A stretch of 64,000 nucleotides of DNA from positions 3,589,535 to 3,653,534 of the forward strand of contig OZ242253.1 of the NCBI GenBank assembly GCA_965206975.1, written 5' to 3'. Position 1 is the first letter of the stretch; each line of letters opens with the position of its first letter. The notes under the pieces were generated by a model. That model saw only the letters and a program-made list of their open reading frames with translations. It had not been told where the DNA came from and made no database searches. A program made the translations under genes and the position numbers. The DNA comes from JAAXGI01 sp965206975. GTDB lineage: Bacteria > Gemmatimonadota > Gemmatimonadetes > Longimicrobiales > Gaopeijiaceae. This document shows positions 45,834 to 54,722 of this stretch, piece by piece.

Positions 45834-46652
45834 ATGCCCTACTACCCCCTGCGAGAAGTCAAGCTTCCTGGCGCGGCGACGACGGTCTATGTCGAGTGGA
45901 TCGAGGCCCTGGACCGGGAACTCGACCGCCCCGAATGCGACCGTAACGAACTCTGCCGGCGGATCCTGACCGACGTCTTCTATCCGGGGCTCTCGGAGCG
46001 TGACCCCGCGAGCTTCAGCCCCGAAGCGCGGGTCGCTCTCATGCAGATGGATCCACGGAATGTCACGCTAGAGCCCGAATACTATCACGAGATCGACGTG
46101 GAGCGGTATGCGCGGGTCAAGCCGCTCATCTGGCTCTGGGAAATGTTCGACAAGAGCCCGCTCGGCGAGAACATCGACTTGGGGATCCGGTTCCGGCGGA
46201 TCCTCGCGAAGCGGATCTTCAAGAAGTGCGGGAAGAACTTCAAGGCATTCCACTTCGTGAAGGTCTCCTTCGGATACAACCTCGAGGTCGGCGATGGGGT
46301 CGTGATTCATCGGCACGTCCTCCTCGACGACCGCGGCGGGATCCGCCTCGGAAACGGAGCTAGCGTGTCGGACTTCGCCAACATTTACTCCCACTCCCAC
46401 GACATCCAGGAATCGGCCCTGGTAAGCACCCCAGCCACGATCATCGGGGACGGAGTCCGGATCACGTACCACGCCACGATCCTCGCCGGGGTCAAGGTGG
46501 ACGACGACTCGATGGTCGGGGCGATGGCCCTTCAGACCAAGGACACCAAGCCCCATCACGTGCATGTGGGCATCCCCGCCCGGCCCGTGAAGAAGAAGGA
46601 TCTGAGCATCAATCGCCGCCCCGCCTATCCGGATCCGCTCGCGGCAGACTGA
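45834..46652 (+). CDS. Left-handed beta-helix (hexapeptide) acyltransferase
   Basis: 272 aa. The N-terminal 120 residues are helical. Then hexapeptide repeats form a left-handed beta-helix (about 145-250): GYNLEVGDGVVIHRHVLLDD, GIRLGNGASVSDFANIYSHS with a likely catalytic His, ATIIGDGVRITYHATILAGV, VGAMALQTKD, HVHVGIPARPVKKKD. Related to maltose/galactoside O-acetyltransferases. ATG 45834 is a conservative start; the frame is open upstream into the divergent gene's leader. Acceptor unknown. Converges on acs. Confidence 0.85.
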   Translation: MPYYPLREVKLPGAATTVYVEWIEALDRELDRPECDRNELCRRILTDVFYPGLSERDPASFSPEARVALMQMDPRNVTLEPEYYHEIDVERYARVKPLIWLWEMFDKSPLGENIDLGIRFRRILAKRIFKKCGKNFKAFHFVKVSFGYNLEVGDGVVIHRHVLLDDRGGIRLGNGASVSDFANIYSHSHDIQESALVSTPATIIGDGVRITYHATILAGVKVDDDSMVGAMALQTKDTKPHHVHVGIPARPVKKKDLSINRRPAYPDPLAAD

Positions 46653-46660
46653 CCCGCTCC

Positions 46661-46692
46661 GGGCAGGAGCCCTGGGCTCAGCCCTCCTGCCC
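46661..46692. terminator. Shared hairpin between convergent acyltransferase and acs
   Basis: Perfect inverted repeat GGGCAGGAG / CTCCTGCCC with a 14-nt loop, lying just after the acyltransferase stop and covering the acs stop codon. There is no T-run on either side, so if it works it is a weak bidirectional or factor-dependent terminator. Confidence 0.4.
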
Positions 46693-48636
46693 CTCGTATC
46701 GCTCCTTCAGGATTCGGACCACGGCCGGGTCAGCGAGCGTCGTAGTGTCTCCGAGCGCCTTCCCGTCCGCAATGTCCCGAAGGAGCCGGCGCATGATCTT
46801 CCCCGATCTCGTCTTCGGCAGGTCGGCCGAGAAGATCACGTCATCGGGCCGGGCGATCGGGCCGATTTTCTCCGCCACGTGAGCCCTGAGCTCGGCCTCA
46901 AGCACCGCGGAACCCTCCCTTCCCTCCCTGAGCGTCACGAAGGCGGCGATCGCCTGGCCCTTGACATCGTGCTTCCTCCCGACCACAGCGGCCTCGACGA
47001 CTGCGTTGTGATCCACAAGCGCGCTCTCGACCTCCATCGTCCCGATCCGGTGACCCGCCACGTTCAAGACGTCGTCGACCCGCCCGAGCACCCAAAAGTA
47101 GCCGTCCTCCCCCCGCTTCGCCCCGTCGCCCGCGAAGTACACTCCGTCCCACTTCGACCAATACGTCTCCCGGTATCTGTCATCGTCGCCGTAGATCGTC
47201 CGTAACATCGATGGCCACGGCCGGGTCAGGGCGAGGTAGCCCGCGTCCACCTCCCTCCCGCTGTCATCGAGGATCGTGGCGTGAATCCCGGGAAAGGGCA
47301 GCGTCGCGCTCCCAGGGCGCGCCTCCGTCGCCCCAGGGAGCGGGGTGATCATGATCGCCCCCGTCTCGGTCTGCCACCACGTATCCACGATCGGACACCT
47401 CTCGCCCCCAATGTGCCGGTGGTACCAGATCCACGCCTCGGGATTGATGGGCTCCCCCACGGTCCCCAGGAGACGAAGCCGGGTCAGGTCCGAGCGGGCC
47501 GGCCACTCCTCCCCCCACTTCATGAAGGCCCGGACCGCCGTCGGGGCCGTGTAGAAGATCGTCACCCCATATTTCTCGCAGAGCTCCCAGAACCGCCCCC
47601 GATCCGGGTAGTCCGGCGCGCCCTCATACATAAGGATCGTCGCACCGTTCGCGAGCGGCCCGTAGACGATGTAGGAGTGCCCGGTGATCCATCCGACATC
47701 GGCGGTGCACCAGTAGACGTCCTCCTCCTTCAGGTCGAAGACCCAGCGGGTCGTGGCGTAGACCTGCGTCAGGTAGCCCCCGGTCGTGTGCACGACCCCC
47801 TTCGGCTTCCCCGTGGTTCCGGAGGTATACAAGATGAAGAGGAGGTCTTCGGCCTCCATCGTCTCGGCTTCGCAGCCGCTACGGGCCCCGTCGAGGAGAT
47901 CGTGGTACCACAGGTCGCGGCCGGCCGCCATCGTCACCGGATTCGCCTCGGAGGGCCGACCCTCCCGTGCCACAACGACGACATGCTCGATCGTTGGGCA
48001 GGAGGCGACGGCCGTGTCCCCATTCGCCTTCAGGGGAACGAGGCTTCCCCGGCGGTAGCCACCGTCTGCCGTGACCAAGATCCTCGCCCCGGCATCATTG
48101 ATCCGGTCGGCGAGGGATTCGGGGGAGAACCCGCCGAAGACAACCGAGTGCGGCGCGCCGATGCGCGCGCACGCGAGCATCACGATCGCAGCCTCGGGGA
48201 TCATCGGGAGGTAGATCGCGACCCGGTCCCCGCGCCGAACGCCGAGATCAAGGAGCGCCTGCCCGAAGCGGGCAACCTCATCCCGGAGCTCGGCGTAGGT
48301 GTAGCGACGCATGTCCCCCGGCTCACCCTCCCAGATCAGCGCCGTCTTCTCTGCCCGTCCGGCATCGATGTGTCGATCCAGGCAGTTGTACGACGCGTTG
48401 ATCTGGCCTCCGTCGAACCAGCGGGCGTGCGGCGGCTCCCACTCGACTACCGTATCCCACCGGCGAAACCAGTGGAGCTCCGACGCCCACGTCTCCCAAT
48501 AGGCGTCGAGATCGCGCCCGGCCGAGTCCCGAGGGCGATCGTCGGTGACATGGGCCGACTCCCTGAACGCCTCCGGGGGGGGAAAGGTGCGGTCTTCGCG
48601 AAGCAGGTCATCAAGCGTACCGTCCAAGGGCGTCAT
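46678..48636 (-). CDS. acs: Acetyl-coenzyme A synthetase
   Basis: 652 aa, family length. Makes acetyl-CoA from acetate, ATP and CoA. ANL-superfamily signatures: YTYAELRDEVARFGQALLDL, P-loop FILYTSGTTGKPKGVVHTTG, DIGW-type segment CTADVGWITGHSYIVYGPLA, DTWWQTETGAIMITPLPG, RVDDVLNVAGHRIGTMEVES and the regulatory-acetylation Lys in PKTRSGKIMRRLLRDIA. ATG 48636 is chosen because GGAGG lies 6 nt upstream; a GTG two codons earlier is too close. Divergent from the Fur-family gene. Confidence 0.95.
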   Translation of the reverse strand: MTPLDGTLDDLLREDRTFPPPEAFRESAHVTDDRPRDSAGRDLDAYWETWASELHWFRRWDTVVEWEPPHARWFDGGQINASYNCLDRHIDAGRAEKTALIWEGEPGDMRRYTYAELRDEVARFGQALLDLGVRRGDRVAIYLPMIPEAAIVMLACARIGAPHSVVFGGFSPESLADRINDAGARILVTADGGYRRGSLVPLKANGDTAVASCPTIEHVVVVAREGRPSEANPVTMAAGRDLWYHDLLDGARSGCEAETMEAEDLLFILYTSGTTGKPKGVVHTTGGYLTQVYATTRWVFDLKEEDVYWCTADVGWITGHSYIVYGPLANGATILMYEGAPDYPDRGRFWELCEKYGVTIFYTAPTAVRAFMKWGEEWPARSDLTRLRLLGTVGEPINPEAWIWYHRHIGGERCPIVDTWWQTETGAIMITPLPGATEARPGSATLPFPGIHATILDDSGREVDAGYLALTRPWPSMLRTIYGDDDRYRETYWSKWDGVYFAGDGAKRGEDGYFWVLGRVDDVLNVAGHRIGTMEVESALVDHNAVVEAAVVGRKHDVKGQAIAAFVTLREGREGSAVLEAELRAHVAEKIGPIARPDDVIFSADLPKTRSGKIMRRLLRDIADGKALGDTTTLADPAVVRILKERYEGQEG

Positions 48637-48710
48637 ACTCACCCTCCGTTGACGTTGGGTTCCGAGCGGTTCAAGGACGAATGAGATACGGGTGTATCCC
48701 GCCCGCCGGC

Positions 48711-48726
48711 AACCCCCGCGGGGGTT
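48711..48726. promoter_or_regulatory. Perfect 16-bp palindrome in the acs-fur intergenic region
   Basis: AACCCCCGCGGGGGTT, extended imperfectly to GGC/GGC flanks. It lies about 75 bp upstream of the acs start and 200 bp upstream of the Fur-family start. It may be an operator or an RNA hairpin; a GC-rich chance palindrome is also possible. Confidence 0.35.
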
Positions 48727-48852
48727 GGCAGGAGACGGAGGATGCGCCGCGGGGGCGCCTTGAACATTCCGTGAGGAGCCAGCGTGCCGGGAGAGTTCAC
48801 CCCATGATCACGGGGAACGAGGACTCCCGGTGCAATCCAGCCCGGAGATCGC

Positions 48853-48882
48853 TTGACACGCTATTTTGGCACACGGTAGTTT
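48853..48882 (+). promoter_or_regulatory. Probable promoter of the Fur-family gene
   Basis: TTGACA, 18-bp spacer, TAGTTT, in a locally AT-rich stretch 48 bp before the start codon. The -35 box is a perfect consensus, rare in this GC-rich window. Confidence 0.5.
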
Positions 48883-48929
48883 TTCACCGGAAGGTTGTGT
48901 TCCGTTACCTGCCTCAGGTGGAATCCAAC

Positions 48930-49391
48930 ATGCCCGTGCAGCGGCGGTCGCCCGACGACATACTCCGCGAGGCACTCGAAGCGAACGGCCAGCGCTTCAC
49001 AGGGCAACGAGCGGTCGTATACCGCTTCCTCTCCTCGACGGACCAACACCCGACGGCTGACGAGGTCTTCCTTGCCGTGTGCGGGGAGGAGCCCGTTATT
49101 TCACTCGCGACGGTCTACAACACCCTTGAGACGCTGGTCGGGTGCGGCCTTGCCGTGAAGTTGGGTTACGCGGACGGCTCCGCCCGCTACGACGGCCGCA
49201 CGGACGAGCACCATCACGCCCGCTGCTTAGTCTGCTCGCGTATGTTCGATCTTCCGGACCGGTACGCGCCCCGGGAAGTGGCCTCCGTCAGCCGGGGGCT
49301 CAGCGGCTTCCAGGTCACCGGCTTCCGCCTTGAGCTGACGGGTCACTGCGAGGGTTGTGCGGAGGAGTCCGTGCTCGTGGATTCCCTCTGA
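48930..49391 (+). CDS. Fur/PerR-family metal-dependent repressor
   Basis: 153 aa. Winged helix (about 20-90: RFTGQRAVVYRFLSSTDQHP, TADEVFLAVCGEEPVISLAT, VYNTLETLVGCGLAVKLGYA) and dimerisation/metal domain with DGRTDEHHHARCLVCSRMFD (C-x2-C) and CEGC near the end, the structural zinc site. The EHHH pattern fits both PerR and Fur, so iron versus peroxide sensing is open. ATG 48930 is preceded by AGGTGGA; the frame is open far upstream. A consensus-like promoter precedes it. Divergent from acs. Confidence 0.9.
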   Translation: MPVQRRSPDDILREALEANGQRFTGQRAVVYRFLSSTDQHPTADEVFLAVCGEEPVISLATVYNTLETLVGCGLAVKLGYADGSARYDGRTDEHHHARCLVCSRMFDLPDRYAPREVASVSRGLSGFQVTGFRLELTGHCEGCAEESVLVDSL

Positions 49392-50965
49392 CCCGCGACG
49401 CACCCCCATCTCCCCCCAACTTCCGCGGGTCGGTACTTCGCGGGGACGATGCTACCCGGAAGGCCTCCCAGGTATCGGGACCCTTCCGGGCAACTCCGCC
49501 CGCATACCTAACCCCTGACGACGAGGAGAGCCTGGCAGCTCTCCTCCGCTGGGCATGGAAGCACTCGGTGCCCCTCATCCCCCGAGGGGCGGGAACGGGG
49601 ATGCCGGGCGGGAACCTAGGCTCCGACATCGTCGTCGAGACCGGCCGGGCCTTCTCGGCAGTCGAGGCGCTCCGGTCCGGCACCGAAGGGGCCGGACGGA
49701 TTCGAGTGGGAGTCGGCGCAACCGGGCGGGAGGCGGACCGCGCCGCCAGAGAGTGCGGAGGATTCCTCCCCTTTCTTCCCTCATCGAGCCGGTGGTGTTC
49801 GGTCGGCGGGATGGTAGCGAACAACGCCGCCGGCCCGAGGAGTTTCCATTACGGCGCGACGCACGCCTGGGTCGAGGCGATCGAGGGCTACTTCGCATGG
49901 GGCGAGCCGTTTCGCACAGGATCGAATGGGCGAGCCGTGGGGCCGTTCGACCGCCTGCACAACTCCCTTACGGCCTCTCTGTCGCCCAAGGGAAGGCCTC
50001 TCCCGGAGGGCTGGCCCTCGGTCCGAAAGAACGCCTCCGGCTATGCACTCGACCGCTTTATCCCCTCGGGCGATCCCGCAGACCTCCTCGTAGGAAGCGA
50101 GGGGACGCTCGCGATTCTCACGACGATCGAGCTCCGTTTCGCCCCCCTCCCCGAGGCGCGCGGGGTCGCCGTCCTCCCCGTCTCCTCCGCCGAAGATCTG
50201 GAGGCGATGGCGCGCATCGCCGCCGACGTGGGTGCGACGTCGTGCGAGTTCCTCGGCCGACGCTTTCTCGAACTCACCCGGTCGGGGCTCGACGCGGCGC
50301 TTCGCGATCTTTCGCAGGGGGCGTTTGCCCTCGTGATGCTCGAGGCCACCGGCTCGCCCGGCAAGGTCTCCGGGCAGCTGGATGCGCTCACCAGGGCGGG
50401 TGGGCGGAACGGGCGGAACGCGCTCGTCACCCGCGACGCGGATGAGGCGGCGCGCCTCTGGGCGCTCCGCCACGCTGCGAGCCCGATCATCGCCCGGGAG
50501 GCAGGTGCCGGTCGCTTCTCGACGCAGTTCATCGAGGACTCGGTCGTCCCTCCCGGCAAGCTCGCCCGCTACTTGGTCGAACTCGAACGCATACTGGACG
50601 ACGTACGTCTCGATGCCGTCATATTCGGGCATGCGGGCGACGCGAATGTGCACGCAAACCCCCTCGTGCCCACCCAGGACGAAGACTGGAGAGCCCGGGT
50701 ACGCGAGGCCTTCGAGGCCGTCACCGAGCTCGTGGCCTCGATTGGCGGGACGCTGAGCGGCGAACACGGGGACGGACGCCTCCGGGCTCCGATGCTACCT
50801 CGGATCTGGTCTCCCGCATGGGTGCGAGCCTTCGCCCAGGTCAAGGCGACGCTTGATCCGAGGGGCATCCTCAATCCCGGAGTGATCCTCACGCGCGAGG
50901 GGGCGGAGGACGCCCTCGAATGGCTCGTACCCCGCCCGCCCGCGTACCCCCCCGAGGGGTCGTAG
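49355..50965 (+). CDS. FAD-linked oxidase, GlcD/D-lactate dehydrogenase type
   Basis: 536 aa as read from TTG 49355. PCMH-type FAD domain: YLTPDDEESLAALLRWAWKH, PLIPRGAGTGMPGGNLGSDI, CSVGGMVANNAAGPRSFHYG, SVRKNASGYALDRFI, DLLVGSEGTLAILTTIELRF. C-terminal FAD-oxidase domain ends with FGHAGDANVHANPLVP, GGTLSGEHGDGRL and LDPRGILNPG. Oxidises a 2-hydroxy acid such as glycolate or lactate. The start is unclear: TTG 49355 lies inside the fur-like gene with poor spacing, and CTG 49388 overlaps its stop; no ATG or GTG is in frame before the FAD domain. No GlcE/GlcF genes are adjacent. Confidence 0.85.
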   Translation: MCGGVRARGFPLTRDAPPSPPNFRGSVLRGDDATRKASQVSGPFRATPPAYLTPDDEESLAALLRWAWKHSVPLIPRGAGTGMPGGNLGSDIVVETGRAFSAVEALRSGTEGAGRIRVGVGATGREADRAARECGGFLPFLPSSSRWCSVGGMVANNAAGPRSFHYGATHAWVEAIEGYFAWGEPFRTGSNGRAVGPFDRLHNSLTASLSPKGRPLPEGWPSVRKNASGYALDRFIPSGDPADLLVGSEGTLAILTTIELRFAPLPEARGVAVLPVSSAEDLEAMARIAADVGATSCEFLGRRFLELTRSGLDAALRDLSQGAFALVMLEATGSPGKVSGQLDALTRAGGRNGRNALVTRDADEAARLWALRHAASPIIAREAGAGRFSTQFIEDSVVPPGKLARYLVELERILDDVRLDAVIFGHAGDANVHANPLVPTQDEDWRARVREAFEAVTELVASIGGTLSGEHGDGRLRAPMLPRIWSPAWVRAFAQVKATLDPRGILNPGVILTREGAEDALEWLVPRPPAYPPEGS

Positions 50966-51059
50966 CCAGGCTCTCCCCGAATCTTGCCTCCCCGCCGCCG
51001 CCCCTCTCATCTTCTTCGGGGACGGGTGCGATGATTCGATCCCCTGAGCGGAGGACCGA

Positions 51060-52622
51060 TTGAACCGAGCGTGCCGAGCGCGGCTCCTCCCGGCGGTGGC
51101 CGCCGCCGGACTGGTCTCCGCGCTCTGGAGCGCCGCTTCCGGCACGCAAGCCGGATCCACCGGGCGGGAGTCCCTCGAGCGTGCGGTTCTGCAGTTGATC
51201 CGGGACACGGGGTGGACGGGCAGCGAGTGGGGAATCCTCGCCATCTCCCTCGAGCGCGGGGACACGCTTGTCGCGCACAACCCCGATGCTCCTCTCGCCC
51301 CTGCCTCGAACCAGAAGCTCTTCACGAGCGCCGCGGCGCTCCACCACCTAGGACCCGATTTCCGTTTCCCGACCTTCCTCCTGACCGACGGGGAGGTCGT
51401 CGACGGCGTTCTCTACGGGAACCTGATCCTCTACGGGACTGGAGATCCGGCGATCTCGGACCGGCTCCTTGACTCTCCGAGGATTGCGTGGCTCAGCCTC
51501 GCGGAAGCGATCAGGGAGGCCGGCATCCACACCGTGGCAGGAGAACTCCGGGCGGACGACACCTTTTTCACCGGACCGAACCGGAGCCCTTCCTGGAACG
51601 AGCGCTACCTGGACAACTGGTACGCCGCTCCCGTCTCAGCGCTCACCTTCCAGGAGAACGTCGTCACGCTTCGGATGCGTAGCGGTGCACTCGGCGCCCC
51701 GGCGCGTCTCAGCGTGGAGCCCGCAGGCGCCGGCCTTGACGTGCTCAACCGCACCGTCTCTGTCCCTGGCAACACGCGCCGCCGACTCTTCCTCGTCCGG
51801 GACGAACGGGGGATCATCCGTCTCGAGGGGCAAATCGGTACGGAGGCGGGCGAGCTCTCGAGGGTCCTCACCGTGCCGGACCCTTCCCGGATCGCGGTCT
51901 CCGTACTACGGACGGTTCTCGAGGAAGAGGGGATCCGGATCGAGGGCGGAGTCTCCGAGGTACGCACGCCCGGAGACTCGGACCTCGGCAAGCGCGCGAC
52001 CTTCGCCCCCGCCTTCGCCGAAGGAGGGGGAAGCCGGCTCCAGACGCTCGCCGTCCACTACTCGCCCCCGCTTCACGAGTTGATCCGGGTCCTAAACCGG
52101 GTCAGCCACAACCTCTATGGGGAAATCCTTCTCTTTACGCTCGGACGTGTCACCTCGGGGAACGGGTCCCTGGCCGGCGGGAAGACGGCGCTCCAGCGCT
52201 ACCTCACCGACGTCGTCGGGGTCGAGGCCGGGGATGTCAGGATCGAGGACGGCTCGGGGCTCTCCGCCCAAAACCGGGCGACGCCCTCGGCCTACGTCGA
52301 GCTCCTTCGCCACGTTGCATCCTCGGAGTACGCGGAGCCCTTCTGGGCGTCACTCCCCGAGGCGGGGCGGGGAGGCGGGCTCGGGCGGATGAATCAGAGC
52401 CCCGCGGCCGGGAACCTCAGGGCGAAGACCGGTACGATCCGCCGGGTCTCGGCTCTCTCGGGAATCGTGCGGACTGCGGACGGCGAGCCGGTGCTGTTCA
52501 GCATCCTCTCGAACAACGTCCCCTCTTCCTTCCGGGCGAAGCGGATCGAGGACGCGATCGGGATCGAGCTGGCCTCCTTCTCGCGACCACCGGAGGCCTC
52601 CTCCGCCACCGAGTGCAGCTAG
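51060..52622 (+). CDS. dacB: D-alanyl-D-alanine carboxypeptidase/endopeptidase (PBP4, DacB family)
   Basis: 520 aa. Signal peptide about 1-31. Class C penicillin-binding fold of peptidase family S13: SxxK at 83-86 (APASNQKLFTSAAALHHLG), domain with LILYGTGDP, SxN in NRVSHNLYGEILL, and KTG in LRAKTGTIRRVSALSGI. It trims or cleaves peptidoglycan cross-links in the periplasm. TTG 51060 has GGAGG 5 nt upstream, which decides the start. Converges on a small gene with 4-bp overlap. Confidence 0.9.
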   Translation: MNRACRARLLPAVAAAGLVSALWSAASGTQAGSTGRESLERAVLQLIRDTGWTGSEWGILAISLERGDTLVAHNPDAPLAPASNQKLFTSAAALHHLGPDFRFPTFLLTDGEVVDGVLYGNLILYGTGDPAISDRLLDSPRIAWLSLAEAIREAGIHTVAGELRADDTFFTGPNRSPSWNERYLDNWYAAPVSALTFQENVVTLRMRSGALGAPARLSVEPAGAGLDVLNRTVSVPGNTRRRLFLVRDERGIIRLEGQIGTEAGELSRVLTVPDPSRIAVSVLRTVLEEEGIRIEGGVSEVRTPGDSDLGKRATFAPAFAEGGGSRLQTLAVHYSPPLHELIRVLNRVSHNLYGEILLFTLGRVTSGNGSLAGGKTALQRYLTDVVGVEAGDVRIEDGSGLSAQNRATPSAYVELLRHVASSEYAEPFWASLPEAGRGGGLGRMNQSPAAGNLRAKTGTIRRVSALSGIVRTADGEPVLFSILSNNVPSSFRAKRIEDAIGIELASFSRPPEASSATECS

Positions 52623-52930
52623 GGACGGCCGCGTGCTCGGCCCCTCGCCTCCCTCAACCGTCTCCTCAGCTCGACTCCGGACATCGTCTCGAGCGTCCGG
52701 CGGGCGGTAGCCTCGCTGTTCCAGCACACGTCCCCGAGCCAGACGTCCGGCCCGGCCCGGGACGACGCATCGTCCTTCCGCGTGGCAGCGAAGTAGAATC
52801 GCCCCTTGAAGTCGAGACCCGGACGCTCCCGCGCCCCCGCCAACCACGTCACCCCTCGCTCGTCCTCGAACTCTCGATGGAATCGGGTCTCGGGACCCGC
52901 CTCAGAATCGATTCGTGCAACCGGGCGCAT
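52619..52930 (-). CDS. Small conserved hypothetical protein
   Basis: 103 aa. Begins MRPVARIDSEAGPETRFHRE and contains ERGVTWLAGARERPGLDF, GRFYFAATRKDD and WLGDVCWNSEATARRTLETM. The balanced composition and repeated Trp/aromatic residues argue for a real protein. I do not recognise a domain. Its ATG overlaps the stop of the zinc-ribbon gene (TGATG), and GGAGG lies just upstream, so translation is coupled. C-terminus is Arg-rich. Confidence 0.6.
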   Translation of the reverse strand: MRPVARIDSEAGPETRFHREFEDERGVTWLAGARERPGLDFKGRFYFAATRKDDASSRAGPDVWLGDVCWNSEATARRTLETMSGVELRRRLREARGRARGRP

Positions 52931-53820
52931 CACTCCTCCATCCACTCGGTATCCGGATACGCTTCCCTGTCGGAGAGAGAACGTAGAAGGATTTCCGGAA
53001 ACTCAAAGACCAAGAGCCCCTCTCCGGTGAACTCGGAGCGTACGCGTACTCTGTCCTCCATGGAGAAGAGGACCCTCTCCGCCGCGGGCAGGGACAAGTC
53101 CAAGTCGGAAGCGAGCTCCGTCACGGTCAGCCGACCGCCTCGGACCTCCGCCACCCCGAGTGCACGGGCCTGCAGCGACTTGAGGAGGCGCGCCCGCCGA
53201 AGCTGCAGCGCCTGCCACCCGGAGGCAAACGACCACGCTCCCAGAATCCCTACCAAGACTCCGAACACGACCACCTGAAGATTGGCCTCGCCGATCCCGA
53301 CCCCCAAGAAGCCGAACGAGAGGAGGACCACGATGACGCCGAGCGTCCGCCGAACGAGCCCGCCTCGCGGAAGCCCGAAAGAGCTCCGGGTGAGGGGTGG
53401 GAGGCGCAAGTCCCACTCCGTCTCGGGACTCCTCACGGGGAGCCCCTGCACCGTCCGGGTACGCTCCCAGGACGCCCCGCAGGAGGGACAGGCAAGGGAG
53501 TTCCGCTTCATCTTCCAGAAGAGGTGCGCCCCGATCCCGAGTGTCATGAGGCCGACTCCGATGAGCCGGGCGGCGGCAGCGGACCGGCGGAAGTAGGGGA
53601 TGCCGTCCCCGACGTACCCGCAGCTCGGGCACATCCGCACCCCGCCAGAGCCAACCGGGGAGGAGGACGGGGAGGCGCGGCGCCGGGGCGGTGCGTCCGC
53701 GACCGCCGAACCGCCCGTCGGCGGGCGCGGGAGGCCGAGGGCGTTCGCGGGTGGGGCACCGCACGACACGCAAGCCTGCTTCCCCTCCGGAAGCACCTCT
53801 CCGCACGACCAACAGTACAT
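52930..53820 (-). CDS. Zinc-ribbon membrane protein
   Basis: 296 aa. An N-terminal zinc ribbon (MYCWSCGEVLPEGKQACVSC, two CxxC) is followed by a second pair of CxxC knuckles (RMCPSCGYVGDGIPYF and LACPSCGASWERT). Hydrophobic segments lie near 95-112 (LIGVGLMTLGIGAHLF), about 170-190 and 192-210 (VVFGVLVGILGAWSFASGW). A C-terminal part follows that could be a small winged-helix-like domain (RLTVTELASDLDLSLPAAER). ATG 53820 is chosen because the ribbon starts there; ATG 53829 and 53862 are alternatives. Function unknown. Coupled to the small gene downstream. Confidence 0.72.
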   Translation of the reverse strand: MYCWSCGEVLPEGKQACVSCGAPPANALGLPRPPTGGSAVADAPPRRRASPSSSPVGSGGVRMCPSCGYVGDGIPYFRRSAAAARLIGVGLMTLGIGAHLFWKMKRNSLACPSCGASWERTRTVQGLPVRSPETEWDLRLPPLTRSSFGLPRGGLVRRTLGVIVVLLSFGFLGVGIGEANLQVVVFGVLVGILGAWSFASGWQALQLRRARLLKSLQARALGVAEVRGGRLTVTELASDLDLSLPAAERVLFSMEDRVRVRSEFTGEGLLVFEFPEILLRSLSDREAYPDTEWMEE

Positions 53821-53999
53821 CGCTCGCATTCCCCGGCTTGACTCGGTCTGTCGAGTGTGCATCGTCCGCCCTCCAATACGGCCGGCTGCGCGGAAAGATT
53901 CGTCGAGAGGGCGGCGGGGTTGCTGTCTCGCCGGGAATTCGGATAGCTTCCCACCACATTTGGGGCCTCCCATTCATTGTCAGTGGACACTGGGGTCGC

Positions 54000-54710
54000 G
54001 TGCGGGTCACTCGTCGTCGAAAGCTGGAAGCAGGCTTGGCGCTTCTCTTCGCACTCGTTGCCCCCACGGCTCGGGAGGCGGGCGCGCAACGCATCAGCTC
54101 CCCGTACGAGTTCATCTCGGGGACTCACACCGCCGCACTCGTTGTCGGGACGATCGGGGAGGCACGAGGCGAGCTCGGGACCGGACCGGGCGGGGGCACC
54201 CTCATTGCCGGACGCTACGGGATCGAGCTTCGGGGCCCGCTCGCAATGGACGTCCACGGCTTCTTCGTCTCAACGGACCGGACGGTCTTCGAGCCCGTGG
54301 CGGAGACCGGCCTCGTCGAGATCGGGCCCGTGAACACCCTCCTCGTAGGGCTTGAGGCTCGGCTTCGCTTCACGGTCACCGGACGCCGCACCTGGTACCG
54401 CATGGCACCATTCATCGTGCTGGGCGGGGGAATCGTGGGCGATCTGGCCGGGCCGCCCGCGATCGAGGCAGAGATCGTACCCGAGGCCCACCTCAACTTC
54501 GGCCCGTCCTTCCTTGGCGTCGCCGGTGCGGGAGTTCGAATCATCGCCACCGACCGGGTCGAGCTCCGGGGGGAGGCCAGCTACCGGCTCTGGAAGCTCG
54601 GCACCCCGATCGGCTTTCGGGACATCGAGGCAGATCTGGATGCGCCGCTCCCGGAACAGGAGTGGGGCGGTCCGGTCGCGTTCACGTTGGAGGCGAGCTA
54701 CCGCTTCTGA
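54000..54710 (+). CDS. Outer-membrane beta-barrel-like protein
   Basis: 236 aa. GTG 54000 begins a signal peptide (RKLEAGLALLFALVAPTARE ending AGAQ). The rest alternates hydrophobic and polar residues as beta strands do, with many Gly, and ends in TLEASYRF, a terminal aromatic as in barrel proteins. The frame is open upstream on the + strand, but the signal peptide marks the start; GGGG lies about 4 nt before it. No family name can be given. moeA follows 12 bp later. Confidence 0.7.
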   Translation: MRVTRRRKLEAGLALLFALVAPTAREAGAQRISSPYEFISGTHTAALVVGTIGEARGELGTGPGGGTLIAGRYGIELRGPLAMDVHGFFVSTDRTVFEPVAETGLVEIGPVNTLLVGLEARLRFTVTGRRTWYRMAPFIVLGGGIVGDLAGPPAIEAEIVPEAHLNFGPSFLGVAGAGVRIIATDRVELRGEASYRLWKLGTPIGFRDIEADLDAPLPEQEWGGPVAFTLEASYRF

Positions 54711-54722
54711 ACCCGGAGCGCC

